From Methanosarcina mazei S-6 (lineage in GTDB: Archaea; Halobacteriota; Methanosarcinia; Methanosarcinales; Methanosarcinaceae), in NCBI RefSeq assembly GCF_000970205.1, contig NZ_CP009512.1, forward strand, positions 434,001 to 498,000: 64,000 nt of DNA, written 5' to 3'. The first letter of the stretch is position 1, and every line of letters starts with the position of its first letter. A program made the position numbers and the translations under genes. The notes beneath the pieces were generated by a model. That model did not search any database, was not told where the DNA came from, and saw nothing but the letters and a program-made list of their open reading frames with translations. Shown here piece after piece: positions 55,993 through 64,000 of this stretch.

Positions 55993-56960
55993 TTTCTGCT
56001 AAATCTTATTTTTTCTCCGCAAAGTTGATTACTGTCGGTCTTCTTTTTATCCGTAACCTTTTTTTCTTTTGACTTTGCCTGACTTTTTTATCTTTAACTT
56101 CATCTTACTTTTGTTTCTCTCTTTTAACCTTTCCTGACTTTAGTTTCTATCTTTTAATCTTATCTGACTCTCGTTTATATCCTTTAACCATATATGGCTT
56201 CAATTTACATCTTTTAACCTTGTATGATTTCCGTTTCTATCTTTTGACTTCACCTTATCCTTGTTTCTATATTTTGACTTTAATTTTCCTCTATTTCTAT
56301 CTTTTCACTTTATTTGATTTCCTTTTTCCTATCTTTTCACTTTATTTGATTTCCTTTTTCCTATCTCTCCACTTTATTTAATTTTTCTTCTTCTATTTTT
56401 CACTGTACTTAATTCTTTTTTTCTTCTTTTCCATTTCATTTTCTCATGATGTAGTTTTTTCTATCTTTCTTTTTCATCATAACCACTTTTCAGTTTCTTT
56501 TTCGTTAATCAACGATTTTTTTTGACTGACTTTTGAATGTTTTAATCTCTAAAATTATTTTGAAATCATGCAATCAGTACAATATATTGAATTATTTTTT
56601 CCCGGGAACAAATTTTTACATTCACGGAATAAATTAAAAGGAAAAGTTCATATACATGTTTTATTGAAGAGACTTTAATCCTCACTTTTACTGAATTGAA
56701 ATTGTTATTATTTTCAATTCTATATTTAACAATTTATGTTACAGAAATCTTCCTAATCATTAATACTCTCATGTTCTTTTCGGGGGCAAGCCCCATGGTT
56801 TAGCAATATTTATATATCGGATGTTCTGTATTAGAGGGGAATATCTGTATCCCAGATATTTATAAATATATTCATATTGATATTGAGAATCGTAAGGTAT
56901 TATTACCCAGAGTTAGTATATTGAATTACTTGTGTAAGCAGGTAAAGAAGGAAAGCTAAT
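55993..56960. other. 970-bp spacer dominated by a pyrimidine repeat array
   Basis: It holds the 30-nt repeat array (56084-56440, separate entry), more T-rich sequence to about 56540, then AT-rich sequence with TATA-like boxes near 56715-56730 and 56808-56818 (caatatttatatatc) that probably drive the gene at 56961. No gene seen. Confidence 0.55.
56084..56440. repeat. Degenerate tandem array of 30-nt pyrimidine-rich units
   Basis: Eight successive units of exactly 30 nt (56084, 56114, 56144, 56174, 56204, 56234, 56264, 56294) begin with TTTCTATCTTTT-like sequence and continue with a less conserved half. Two 32-nt units (56324 and 56356), one of 31 and a partial follow. The plus strand is nearly free of G. 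One frame stays open for about 100 codons but has no start codon. Confidence 0.8.
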
Positions 56961-57263
56961 ATGCACCTCAATCTTGAACCGATTGGTATTATCAAAAAGG
57001 TTGCAAATAAGTCGGAGATTTTGATTTATTCTGATTTTGAGCAGGTCATACGGAATATCGTCTCCAAAATAGGAGAAGGAGCGGAAATGGGCCAGAAGCT
57101 TCTGGTTATCCACAAAAACAACAGTAAAAAACAGATCGATGGTCACCAGGTCCAGGTTACGAAGGCTACTCTTCTGGAAAGGAAAGGGAATCTGCTGACA
57201 ATATCCAAAATAGAGGCAAACGAAGACTCTGTAATTGATGTCCGGCTTGATCTGACTGCCTGA
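56961..57263 (+). CDS. Conserved-looking small protein of unknown function
   Basis: The 100-residue soluble protein is preceded by AAGGAA. Its residues alternate in a mixed alpha/beta pattern (LEPIGIIKKV, EILIYSDFEQVIRNI, QKLLVIHKNN, TLLERKGNLLTISKI). It starts after a good TATA-like region and codon use resembles the neighbours, so it is likely real. The first line is reminiscent of small RNA-modifying N-termini but too short to call. Confidence 0.65.
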   Translation: MHLNLEPIGIIKKVANKSEILIYSDFEQVIRNIVSKIGEGAEMGQKLLVIHKNNSKKQIDGHQVQVTKATLLERKGNLLTISKIEANEDSVIDVRLDLTA

Positions 57264-57870
57264 AATCTTCCGATTTCGACATATGTCGACAAAATCGCAG
57301 ATTTCTTCAAATTTTTTTTCTCCTGAATAGCTTATACTGGAATTCCAGTGGTCGAGCCCTTATTTGGAACTCCTGAAAATGGGTTGCTGCAATTTTATAT
57401 CACATCTTTCTATATCACAGCTTTCTGTTTACGAGAAGAGTACATCTTATGGAAAGTGTACGCTGGGGAGTACATCTAATGGAATGCGCAGGATCTGACA
57501 AGCAGGCACGAGGCTTACATAAAATGAAACAGTCTGTTAAATTTAATATTGATTTTTGCCCTGAGTTCCGGGGAGGAAATTTGATGGCTTTAAAAAGTCT
57601 ATTTTCTCTTTAATTGTTTTCTCCTCGATCTGACACAAATTATCTTTATGCCTTTTTTACTTCTTTTTCCGGTAAAAACTTCTGTCCGGTAGAGCGTAAA
57701 ACTTCAGTATACATAAAGCCTATTGTCAAATAACTGGAGATACCTTCAGTAATACATTCTCGCAATAAACCTGCTGGAGATGATTATTCACCTGACAGCA
57801 AAAGGGTTAATGATAATAAACAAAAAAAATGCATCATTGTTTGATATAGAGTTTTATTCTGAGGGAAAAC
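57264..57870. other. Spacer upstream of fen with a possible short gene
   Basis: 600 bp. A 17-nt phrase GAGTACATCTTATGGAA recurs 30 bases later with one change (57438-57454 and 57468-57484). A 29-codon frame (57524-57613) follows. The fen promoter should lie near its right end. Confidence 0.45.
57524..57613 (+). CDS. Possible 29-residue peptide (or remnant)
   Basis: The frame starts at ATG 57524 after GAGG (57510-57513). An internal in-frame ATG (57584) is placed seven bases after a perfect GGAGG (57572-57576) and would give a nine-residue peptide ending at the same TAA. No family is recognised. It could be a short upstream peptide, a truncated gene, or chance. Confidence 0.25.
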   Translation: MKQSVKFNIDFCPEFRGGNLMALKSLFSL

Positions 57871-58887
57871 ATGGGTACGGATATAGGAGATCTGCTCCAG
57901 AAAAGAAAAATAGAACTTTCTGACCTTTCAAACCGGGTGGTTGCAGTTGACGCATTTAACACCCTGCACCAGTTTTTGAGCATTATCCGCCAGAGAGATG
58001 GAAGCCCTCTGGTTAATTCACAGGGGAAAGTAACTTCTCATCTCTCAGGGCTTCTCTATCGCACAGCCAGTCTGGTAGAGGCAGGTATCAAGCCTGTTTT
58101 CGTTTTTGACGGCAAGCCTCCTGAAATGAAAACAGGAACTCTGAATCGAAGGAAAGAAATCAGGGAATCTTCAAAGGAAAAGTGGGAGAATGCAAAAGCA
58201 GAGGGCAACCTTGAAGCTGCATATAAGTACGCCCAGGCTTCTTCAAAAGTTGACCAGGACATTATTGAGGACTCCAAATATCTCCTCGATATTATGGGCA
58301 TCCCCTGGATACAGGCTCCATGTGAAGGCGAGGCGCAGGCTGCGCATATGGTTCTTAAAAAAGATGCTGACTGTGTTGCTTCCCAGGACTACGATTCTTT
58401 CCTCTTCGGAGCCCCGACTGTAGTCCGTAATCTGGCTGCCACCGGCAAACGCAAGCTCCCCGGGAAAAATGTGTATGTTGATGTTGAACTTGAAATGATT
58501 GAGCTTGAGGAAACCCTGGATTCCCTGGGAATCAACAGAGACCAGCTTATTGATATAGCAATCTGTGTGGGCACGGATTATAATAAAGGATTGGAAAAAG
58601 TGGGTCCCAAAACAGCCCTCAAGCTAATTAAAAAGCACGGAAACATTCATGCCGTGATCCGGGAAAAAGGTATGGAGATTGAAGCTCTGGACAGCATAAA
58701 GGAACTTTTTACCCATCCTGATGTTACGGATGACTATGAAATCAAATGGGGAAAACCCGACTCTGAAAAACTCATTAATTTCCTCTGTGACGAGAACGAT
58801 TTCTCTGAAGACAGGGTGGTAAAAGCCGCAGATCGCCTTAAAGCGGCTTCAGGGGCAAGACAGCAAACTCTTGACCAGTGGTTCTGA
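57871..58887 (+). CDS. fen: Flap endonuclease 1
   Basis: The 338-residue structure-specific nuclease removes 5' flaps in Okazaki fragment processing and repair. N- and I-domain acidic residues are present: VVAVDAF (Asp27), VFVFDGKPP (Asp80), EGEAQAAHM (Glu pair about 152-154), [11 protein letters not shown] and GTDYNKG. The C-terminal PCNA-binding box QQTLDQWF is at residues 331-338. GAGGG lies six bases before the ATG. Confidence 0.96.
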
Positions 58888-58944
58888 AAGGCTTTCAGGA
58901 TTGCGGCGAAGAAGGTTTAAGGCTGGCAGAATCTGAACCGGGGC

Positions 58945-59330
58945 ATTCGAGGGAAAAATACACTCATTCTCACTTACAAGGAGCCGTGGACCTGAGCTTC
59001 TTTCCATGAACAGTGGTCTCTTTGCTGTAAAATGGCTTTTACAGGACTGATACTTACTTGTTGATCAGATCCGCCAGGTAGTCAGTCAGGTAAAAAAGAC
59101 GTAAAGGACAAGGAGAGGTAAAAGTGCGCTGGTTAGGGCACAGGCTTTATGCCTGGGTGAATATTGCAGTAGATTCAAGGCTTTCTGTTAAGGAAGGACA
59201 TGAGATCTCGGTAAGTGTGAAGTAACACTATGCTTCAAAGCCTTAATTAACTTTCAAACGCGTTTGTGCACGTAGACCGGGAGAATCGGGAGAGATTTTT
59301 CACCGGCTTCCGGAAAACGACCCCGACGTT
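58945..59330 (+). pseudogene. Decayed cation diffusion facilitator (CDF) transporter
   Basis: Translated pieces match two ends of a CDF protein with the middle missing. An N-terminal part reads YTHSHLQGAVDLSFF, then in another frame NSGLFAVKWLL. A C-terminal part reads QIRQVVSQV, then RWLGHRLYAWVNIAVDSRL and KEGHEIS, then FVHVD. At least three frame changes and stops separate them, and the membrane core is gone. No start or ribosome site fits. CDF proteins export Zn2+, Mn2+ or Fe2+. Confidence 0.7.
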
Positions 59331-59426
59331 GCCCATGTTAATTCTCCTGAATCCGTATCTCCCGGTAATTTCTCCCGGTAATTAATCCATCCTAACTCTT
59401 TTACCAGGGCTTCAGATTTTTCATAT

Positions 59427-60404
59427 TCAGGTTCTGGTTATCTCTGCTCCGCTGTTTTTAGCCCTGGTCATCATCGTGACTCCGCCTACGGTTTCGTCAA
59501 GCATTTTCTGGACTTCTGTTTGAAGCCTTCTGCCTTCTTCTTTATTGTCCACAAGAGCATAGACCACAGGCCCGAATGAACTTACTCCGGCTCCATAACA
59601 CTGGCTGCGCAGGAAAGAAGCAATATTCTTTACAAAATCCGGCCAGATAAGGCTCTCCCTCTTGTTAAAGCCGACAGTCTGGACATGATTTATTGCAGCT
59701 CCGAAACTCTCAATATCTCCCTCTATTACGGCAGGCATCATCTGCATGAGCACTACATGGGAAATTTCCCTTACTTCCTCTATGGGCAGGGGGCAGAATT
59801 TTTTGAATGTATCAATTTCCTCCTGGTCATGCATTCCTTTCTCATTTGGAATTGCTAACAGGATATCCCATTCAGGGAAATCCTCCCGGAAGAGAACTGG
59901 ACCGGGAGGTACGCGGCTTGCAGCCGATGGCATAAATCCTCCCTTATCTTTAAATTTGTGTCCTCCGTCAACTATAAACCCTCCTTTCTCAAAAGCAGTT
60001 ACTCCTATACCTGAAGTTCCTCCTCTTTTTACTGTGAGTGCGAGTTCTCTGACACTCTTCCCAAGCCCGTAGAGTTCATTCACTGCTGCCGCTACTGCCA
60101 GGGAAGATTGAGTTCCTGATCCAAAACCCACATGAGCCGGGTACACTTCCTCAACATTGACCCTGATTCCTTTCCCTTCAGGGAGCAGGGTTTTTGCAGC
60201 TTTTTCCATTCGATCGGCAAAATCCTGAAGACCTTCAATACTGACTTCCTCGGCTTCTTCTGCCGTAATCTCTATATTCGGAGATGAAAGGGTAAGTCCT
60301 GCTCCTCCATCGACTCTTCCGATTTCTCCATTCATATCAATAAGAGTCATATGAATTCTGCAAGGGGTGGTTATTCTGATCATGTGTTTGTCAATCCCGG
60401 ACAT
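59427..60404 (-). CDS. Beta-ribofuranosylaminobenzene 5'-phosphate synthase
   Basis: The 325-residue GHMP-kinase-fold enzyme joins 4-hydroxybenzoate or p-aminobenzoate to PRPP, an early step of methanopterin synthesis. Marks: MIRITTPCRIHMTLIDMNG near the N-terminus and the GHMP loop HVGFGSGTQSSLAVAAA (about residues 91-107). The ATG at 60404 and the family-like Met at 60383 are both possible. The cofactor carries one-carbon units in methanogenesis. Confidence 0.88.
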   Translation of the reverse strand: MSGIDKHMIRITTPCRIHMTLIDMNGEIGRVDGGAGLTLSSPNIEITAEEAEEVSIEGLQDFADRMEKAAKTLLPEGKGIRVNVEEVYPAHVGFGSGTQSSLAVAAAVNELYGLGKSVRELALTVKRGGTSGIGVTAFEKGGFIVDGGHKFKDKGGFMPSAASRVPPGPVLFREDFPEWDILLAIPNEKGMHDQEEIDTFKKFCPLPIEEVREISHVVLMQMMPAVIEGDIESFGAAINHVQTVGFNKRESLIWPDFVKNIASFLRSQCYGAGVSSFGPVVYALVDNKEEGRRLQTEVQKMLDETVGGVTMMTRAKNSGAEITRT

Positions 60405-60694
60405 TTTAAAATTTTATAATATCCTCATTATCTTTACTTTCTATTGTAATTGCTCATATTTAATCTTTTAAAAAAAATCCTGCTCGGGGAGTCTTTCTGG
60501 TTCTAAAACTGGGTGCAGAAGATTCCGTAAAAAGCTAAGTGTTCTGTGAAAAGAGAACCCCGGTTAGATTGGTAAGTTTACAAAACTAAAAGGGAGTAAT
60601 AAAAATTTAAAATCACTGATTCTCTTCCGGGCTTTGTTTTTTTACTATTCTTTTTTTCGTTATGAGATTCATTGTTTATTTTATTCTTCCACTT
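60405..60694. other. Spacer, no gene seen
   Basis: 290 bp between two minus-strand genes; AT-rich with poly-T runs near 60635-60660 downstream of gpmI on the plus strand. No structure recognised. Confidence 0.35.
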
Positions 60695-62242
60695 TTATTT
60701 TCTCACTATCAATGATCTGCCTGTCATCTTTTCAGGTTTTGGGATTTCAAGAAGATCAAGAAGGGTAGGAGCGAGATCGGACAGTTTCCCATTCTCAAGG
60801 GCTTTTACTTCACCGTTTCCTGTATATATGCACTTTACAGGGTTTGAAGTATGAGCCGTATGCGGCTCGCCTGTATGCGAGTTTTCCATCTGTTCGGCGT
60901 TCCCGTGATCTGCAGTTATAAGTGCTGCCCCGCCTGCCGTTCTCAGTGCTTCTACAATCCTTCCCACGCAGTTATCTACCGTCTCCACAGCCTTTACTGC
61001 GGCTTCAAAGTCTCCTGTGTGCCCCACCATGTCCATATTTGCAAAATTAAGTATGATCACATCGTACTTTCCTGATAGGATTCTTTTTACTACTTCGTCC
61101 GTGACTTCATATGCACTCATTTCAGGTTTGAGGTCATAGGTGGATATTTTAGGTGAGGGGATAAGGCAGCGGTCTTCTCCCGAATAGCATTTTTCCTGCC
61201 CGCCGTTGAGGAAGAAAGTTACATGGGCATATTTTTCGGTTTCAGCAATGCGGAGCTGGATAAGCCCCCTGTCGCTCAGCACTTTGCCAAGAACATCTGT
61301 TAACTCTTCAGGTGGGAATGCTATGGGCAAATCCAGGGTTTCATCATACTGTGCCATGCAGACATAATGGACTTTCGGGCGTTTCTCCCTTGTAAAGCCT
61401 TCAAAGTCGTCTTTTACAAAAGCCCAGGTAAGCTGTCTCGCCCTATCGGGTCTGAAGTTAAGGAAAACTATCGAATCCGTATCCTGTATTACTGCCTCGG
61501 GGTTTCCTTCTGAGTCTGTAACTATTGTGGGCTTTATAAATTCATCAGTTTCTCCCCTTTCATAAGCTTCAGAAACTGCAGTTACGGCATCAGAGGTTTT
61601 GTATGGCGCGACTCCAAGAGTAAGGGCATCATATGCAAGTTTTGTTCTTTCCCAGCGTTTGTCTCTGTCCATTGCGTAGTAGCGCCCCTGTACTGTCGCT
61701 ATTTTTACACTCTGGTTTTCTTTACAAAACGCATCAAGCTCCTTGACGTCTCCTAATGCAGCTTTCGGGGGGACGTCTCTCCCATCCAGAAACACATGTA
61801 TATATACTTTTTTTAGCCCTTTTTCCTGTGCAAGTTTGATAAGGGCATAAAGGTGGGTCATATGACTGTGGACGCCTCCGTAAGAGACAAGTCCCATAAG
61901 GTGAAGGCTCGAATTATTGAGCTTCACATTTGAAATTGCATCCAGCAAAACAGGGTTTTCGAAAAAGTCTCCGTTTCTTATAGAGACGTTTATTTTTGTA
62001 AGGTCCTGGTAAACAACTCTTCCTGCCCCTATGTTCAGATGACCAACTTCAGAGTTTCCCATCTGGCCCTGCGGCAGTCCTACGGCTTCTCCGGATGTTT
62101 CTAAAAAGCACGAGGGACGTTCTTTTTGCAGCCGGTCAAGATGAGGAGTGCTGGCTGCTAGGATAGCGTTTCCTTCTTTTTCCTCCCTGTAGCCCCAGCC
62201 ATCAAGGATCATAAGCATAAGAGGTCTTCTTGCCTGAGTCAT
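60695..62242 (-). CDS. gpmI: Phosphoglycerate mutase, 2,3-bisphosphoglycerate-independent
   Basis: The 515-residue manganese enzyme interconverts 3- and 2-phosphoglycerate in glycolysis and gluconeogenesis. The nucleophile Ser is in [17 protein letters not shown] (about residue 66); metal ligands lie in [19 protein letters not shown] and [11 protein letters not shown] 62242 was chosen because it gives the family length and lies about 25 bases after a TATA-like tctatttattaa, consistent with a leaderless mRNA. A GTG at 62260 adds six residues. Confidence 0.93.
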
Positions 62243-62397
62243 ATGAAGGGAAATCCGCACATGTTAATAAATAGATTCCCGTGATCTGGAGACTTCTTAT
62301 AAAATTAAATGTTATATATTTATAATGTATTGAAAATTTATCTACTGTCCTTAAATATAAGTATTAATAATTACATACTTCTCCAAAAGGTGAAAAA

Positions 62398-62424
62398 GAG
62401 ACATCCTGAAAGGGAGGGTGTCTC
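62398..62424 (+). promoter_or_regulatory. Hairpin in the 5' leader of the acetate transporter
   Basis: GAGACATCC (62398-62406) pairs with GGGTGTCTC (62416-62424), nine pairs with one G-U, loop of nine. A TATA-like ttaaatataa (62351-62360) would start the mRNA near 62382, so the hairpin lies inside a leader of about 100 nt. It could affect stability or translation. Confidence 0.45.
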
Positions 62425-62487
62425 CTCGTATTATTTATTGGAAGTTCAGGCGAAATCTCCGGTTAACGGGAAGGAGGATTGGATTTT

Positions 62488-63090
62488 ATGAGTCAAAACA
62501 TTAAAGATGTTATGGACATTCGTGACATAAAAATCAAGGATTTAACCGCAAACCCCGCTCCACTGGGTTTGATGGGGTTCGGAATGACAACTGTGCTTTT
62601 AAATATACACAATGCAGGTTTCTATCCGATGAATGCAATGATTCTTTCAATGGGCTTTTTCTATGGTGGATTGGCTCAGGTCATTGCAGGGATTCAGGAA
62701 TGGAAGAAAGGTAATACGTTCGGAGCAACGGCTTTTACCTCATACGGGCTTTTCTGGCTCACACTGGTAGGAATTGTCCTGCTTCCCAAGTCTGAAAGCT
62801 ATGCAGGGCTGGCCACGGAGTCATTCCCATTTGCTGCATATCTTTTCATGTGGGGAGTTTTCACTCTTTTCATGTTCATAGGCACGTTAAAAGGATCAAA
62901 AGCTCTCTCTGTTGTTTTTTTTACCCTTACAATCCTGTTCTTCTTGCTGGCTGCAGGCAACTACCTTGGAAGTGAATCAATACTCGTGATCGCAGGTTAT
63001 GAAGGAATCCTCACAGGACTTTCCGCAATATATGCAGCTCTTGGCCAGGTGTTGAACGAGGCTTACGGGAAAAAGATAGTTCCCCTCTAA
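62488..63090 (+). CDS. Acetate transporter (AceTr/GPR1-FUN34-YaaH family)
   Basis: The 200-residue membrane protein has six helices and the family motif [11 protein letters not shown] (about residues 22-32). AceTr proteins take up acetate, the growth substrate of acetate-using Methanosarcina; AceP of M. mazei is a known relative. The start ATG 62488 follows AAGGAGG (62471-62477) by ten bases; a TTG three codons earlier is too close to it. Expression is probably regulated through the long leader. Confidence 0.9.
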   Translation: MSQNIKDVMDIRDIKIKDLTANPAPLGLMGFGMTTVLLNIHNAGFYPMNAMILSMGFFYGGLAQVIAGIQEWKKGNTFGATAFTSYGLFWLTLVGIVLLPKSESYAGLATESFPFAAYLFMWGVFTLFMFIGTLKGSKALSVVFFTLTILFFLLAAGNYLGSESILVIAGYEGILTGLSAIYAALGQVLNEAYGKKIVPL

Positions 63091-63444
63091 AAACATTTGC
63101 AGGTTTCTACATGTTTATTCCGGGCTTTTTAGCCCTAATTTTTTCTTTAATTTTTTTTCTCTCCATCATCTTTTCATTTACTCTCATCATCTACTTCTCA
63201 TCTATTCTTCATTGTCTACTTCTCATCCATTCTTTATCGTCTACTTTTCATCTATTCTTCATCGTCCTTTTTGTTATTTTTTATTCTCTATTTTTCTGCA
63301 GTCGTTCAGTCCGACAATAATTCTCAAAGAAGATTCTCTTCATACATGTGCAGGATTTTTTAATAAATTACTTATTTTTTAACACTCATTTAACTTTCTA
63401 TATTACCTGTGGTCAAACCAGGAAAAAACCAACGAGGATGAAGA
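63091..63444. other. Spacer with a 25-nt tandem repeat
   Basis: T-rich. Contains three 25-nt units (63190-63264, separate entry). The ribosome site GAGG of the methyltransferase gene lies at about 63434-63437. No other gene seen. Confidence 0.45.
63190..63264. repeat. Tandem repeat, 25 nt x 3
   Basis: Units starting at 63190, 63215 and 63240 share TCTACTTCTCATCTATTCTT, with one to three changes each. The array is preceded by a decayed copy. No G occurs in most of each unit. Confidence 0.65.
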
Positions 63445-64000
63445 ATGGATCTCAAAATCGACTGGAATGAACTCTGGAAAGAGAAAATGGAATTGCAAAG
63501 TAAAACAAAAACGAATACCGATTGCACGAATATGTGGAAAAGCCAAAAAAGTGCAAAACGTTTCTGGGATATGACTCAGGAAAATAAAGGCAGGGTTGAA
63601 AAAACTCTATCAGGAATGGCTCTTACTCCTGAGTCCAGAGTCCTGGATATAGGTGCCGGCCCGGGGAGCCTGGCAATTCCTCTTGCTGAGATGGTTGCAC
63701 ATGTGACAGCAGTCGAGCCTGCAGAAGGAATGATGGAGATACTGAAACAGAACATGGAGACCTATGGGACCAGGAATATCGACTGTGTTTATAAAGACTG
63801 GGAAACTGTTGACGCAGGGTCTGACCTCTGCCCTCCTTATGATGTTGTATTCGCGTCATATTCACTGGGCATGAAAGATATCCGGGCTTCAATCCAGAAA
63901 ATGATTGACGTCTCTTCAGGATATGTTTACCTTTACTGGTTTGCAGGCGACACATCTTGGGACATTCATTCCCGAAAGCTCTGGCCTATCCTTCATGGCT
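63445..64000 (+). CDS. SAM-dependent class I methyltransferase, partial (cut by window end)
   Basis: The frame is open from ATG 63445 to the window end (185 codons seen). GAGG stands eight bases upstream. The SAM-binding motif VLDIGAGPGSLAIPLA is at about residues 67-82, followed by an acidic VEPAEGMME (motif II) and a PPYDVVFASYS motif IV. The substrate is not evident; the C-terminus is outside the window. Confidence 0.82.
   Translation, partial: MDLKIDWNELWKEKMELQSKTKTNTDCTNMWKSQKSAKRFWDMTQENKGRVEKTLSGMALTPESRVLDIGAGPGSLAIPLAEMVAHVTAVEPAEGMMEILKQNMETYGTRNIDCVYKDWETVDAGSDLCPPYDVVFASYSLGMKDIRASIQKMIDVSSGYVYLYWFAGDTSWDIHSRKLWPILHG

Noticed and set aside
56084-56440. CRISPR array
   Set aside because: Units are contiguous and degenerate without unique spacers, and no cas gene is present.
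56961-57263. TrmO-like methyltransferase
   Set aside because: Only a short N-terminal resemblance; no SAM motif and the protein is too short.

Overview
The window is archaeal and almost certainly from a Methanosarcina species. It carries a methyl-coenzyme M reductase (MCR) activation operon, ribosomal protein L40e, eIF-5A, FEN-1, geranylgeranylglyceryl phosphate synthase, a RamA-type corrinoid activase, beta-RFAP synthase for methanopterin, N-epsilon-acetyl-beta-lysine genes and an archaeal SRP RNA. Coding regions of moderate GC are separated by long AT-rich spacers with TATA boxes. From memory, the gene order between ablA and the acetate transporter fits Methanosarcina acetivorans, but this was not checked and a close relative is possible.

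Layout. 1-1373: spacer with a degenerate direct repeat. 1374-10586: two paralogous MacB-like export cassettes (ATPase, secreted COG1361 protein, FtsX/MacB permease); a MEDS-domain sensor kinase on the opposite strand splits the second. 10776-14139: two flavin-binding proteins and a paralogue of MCR component A2. 14635-17404: archaeal lipid synthesis, L40e and purB. 17405-18771: two copies of an undescribed structured RNA candidate. 18772-21252: RamA-like activase, SRP RNA and tRNA-Ser(GCT). 21417-27697: an archaellum/type IV pilus-like motor (KaiC-like ATPase, PilB/FlaI-like ATPase, TadC/FlaJ-like membrane protein). 27719-37315: an osmotic and ion-homeostasis block (ablB, ablA, CPA2 antiporter, DUF1538 pair with a PII-like regulator, second CPA2 antiporter). 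38047-45754: small regulator and membrane genes, two paralogous small beta proteins, agmatinase next to eIF-5A, an AOR-family oxidoreductase, Nudix, a matrixin-like protease and a CMD-family protein. 45896-53037: minus-strand operon atwA-mmp3-mmp6-mmp5-mmp15-mmp17-mmp7. 53285-64000: HAD phosphatase, presenilin-like protease, fen, a decayed CDF transporter, beta-RFAP synthase, gpmI, an acetate transporter and a methyltransferase cut by the window end.

The main points for a second look are the paired structured RNAs at about 17545-17680 and 18194-18330, which share promoter spacing and a covarying stem. Next is a group of genes whose reading frame, Shine-Dalgarno site and family N-terminus point to near-cognate starts (ATT, ATA, ACG). 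The A2 paralogue that lacks the zinc ribbon of true A2, the DUF1538-DUF1538-PII module between two antiporters, and a perfectly phased 30-nt pyrimidine array at 56084-56440 also stand out.

Several starts were moved from the longest open frame to a codon with a better Shine-Dalgarno or family match; each entry gives the reason. Nothing was searched against a database, so product names rest on motif recognition.
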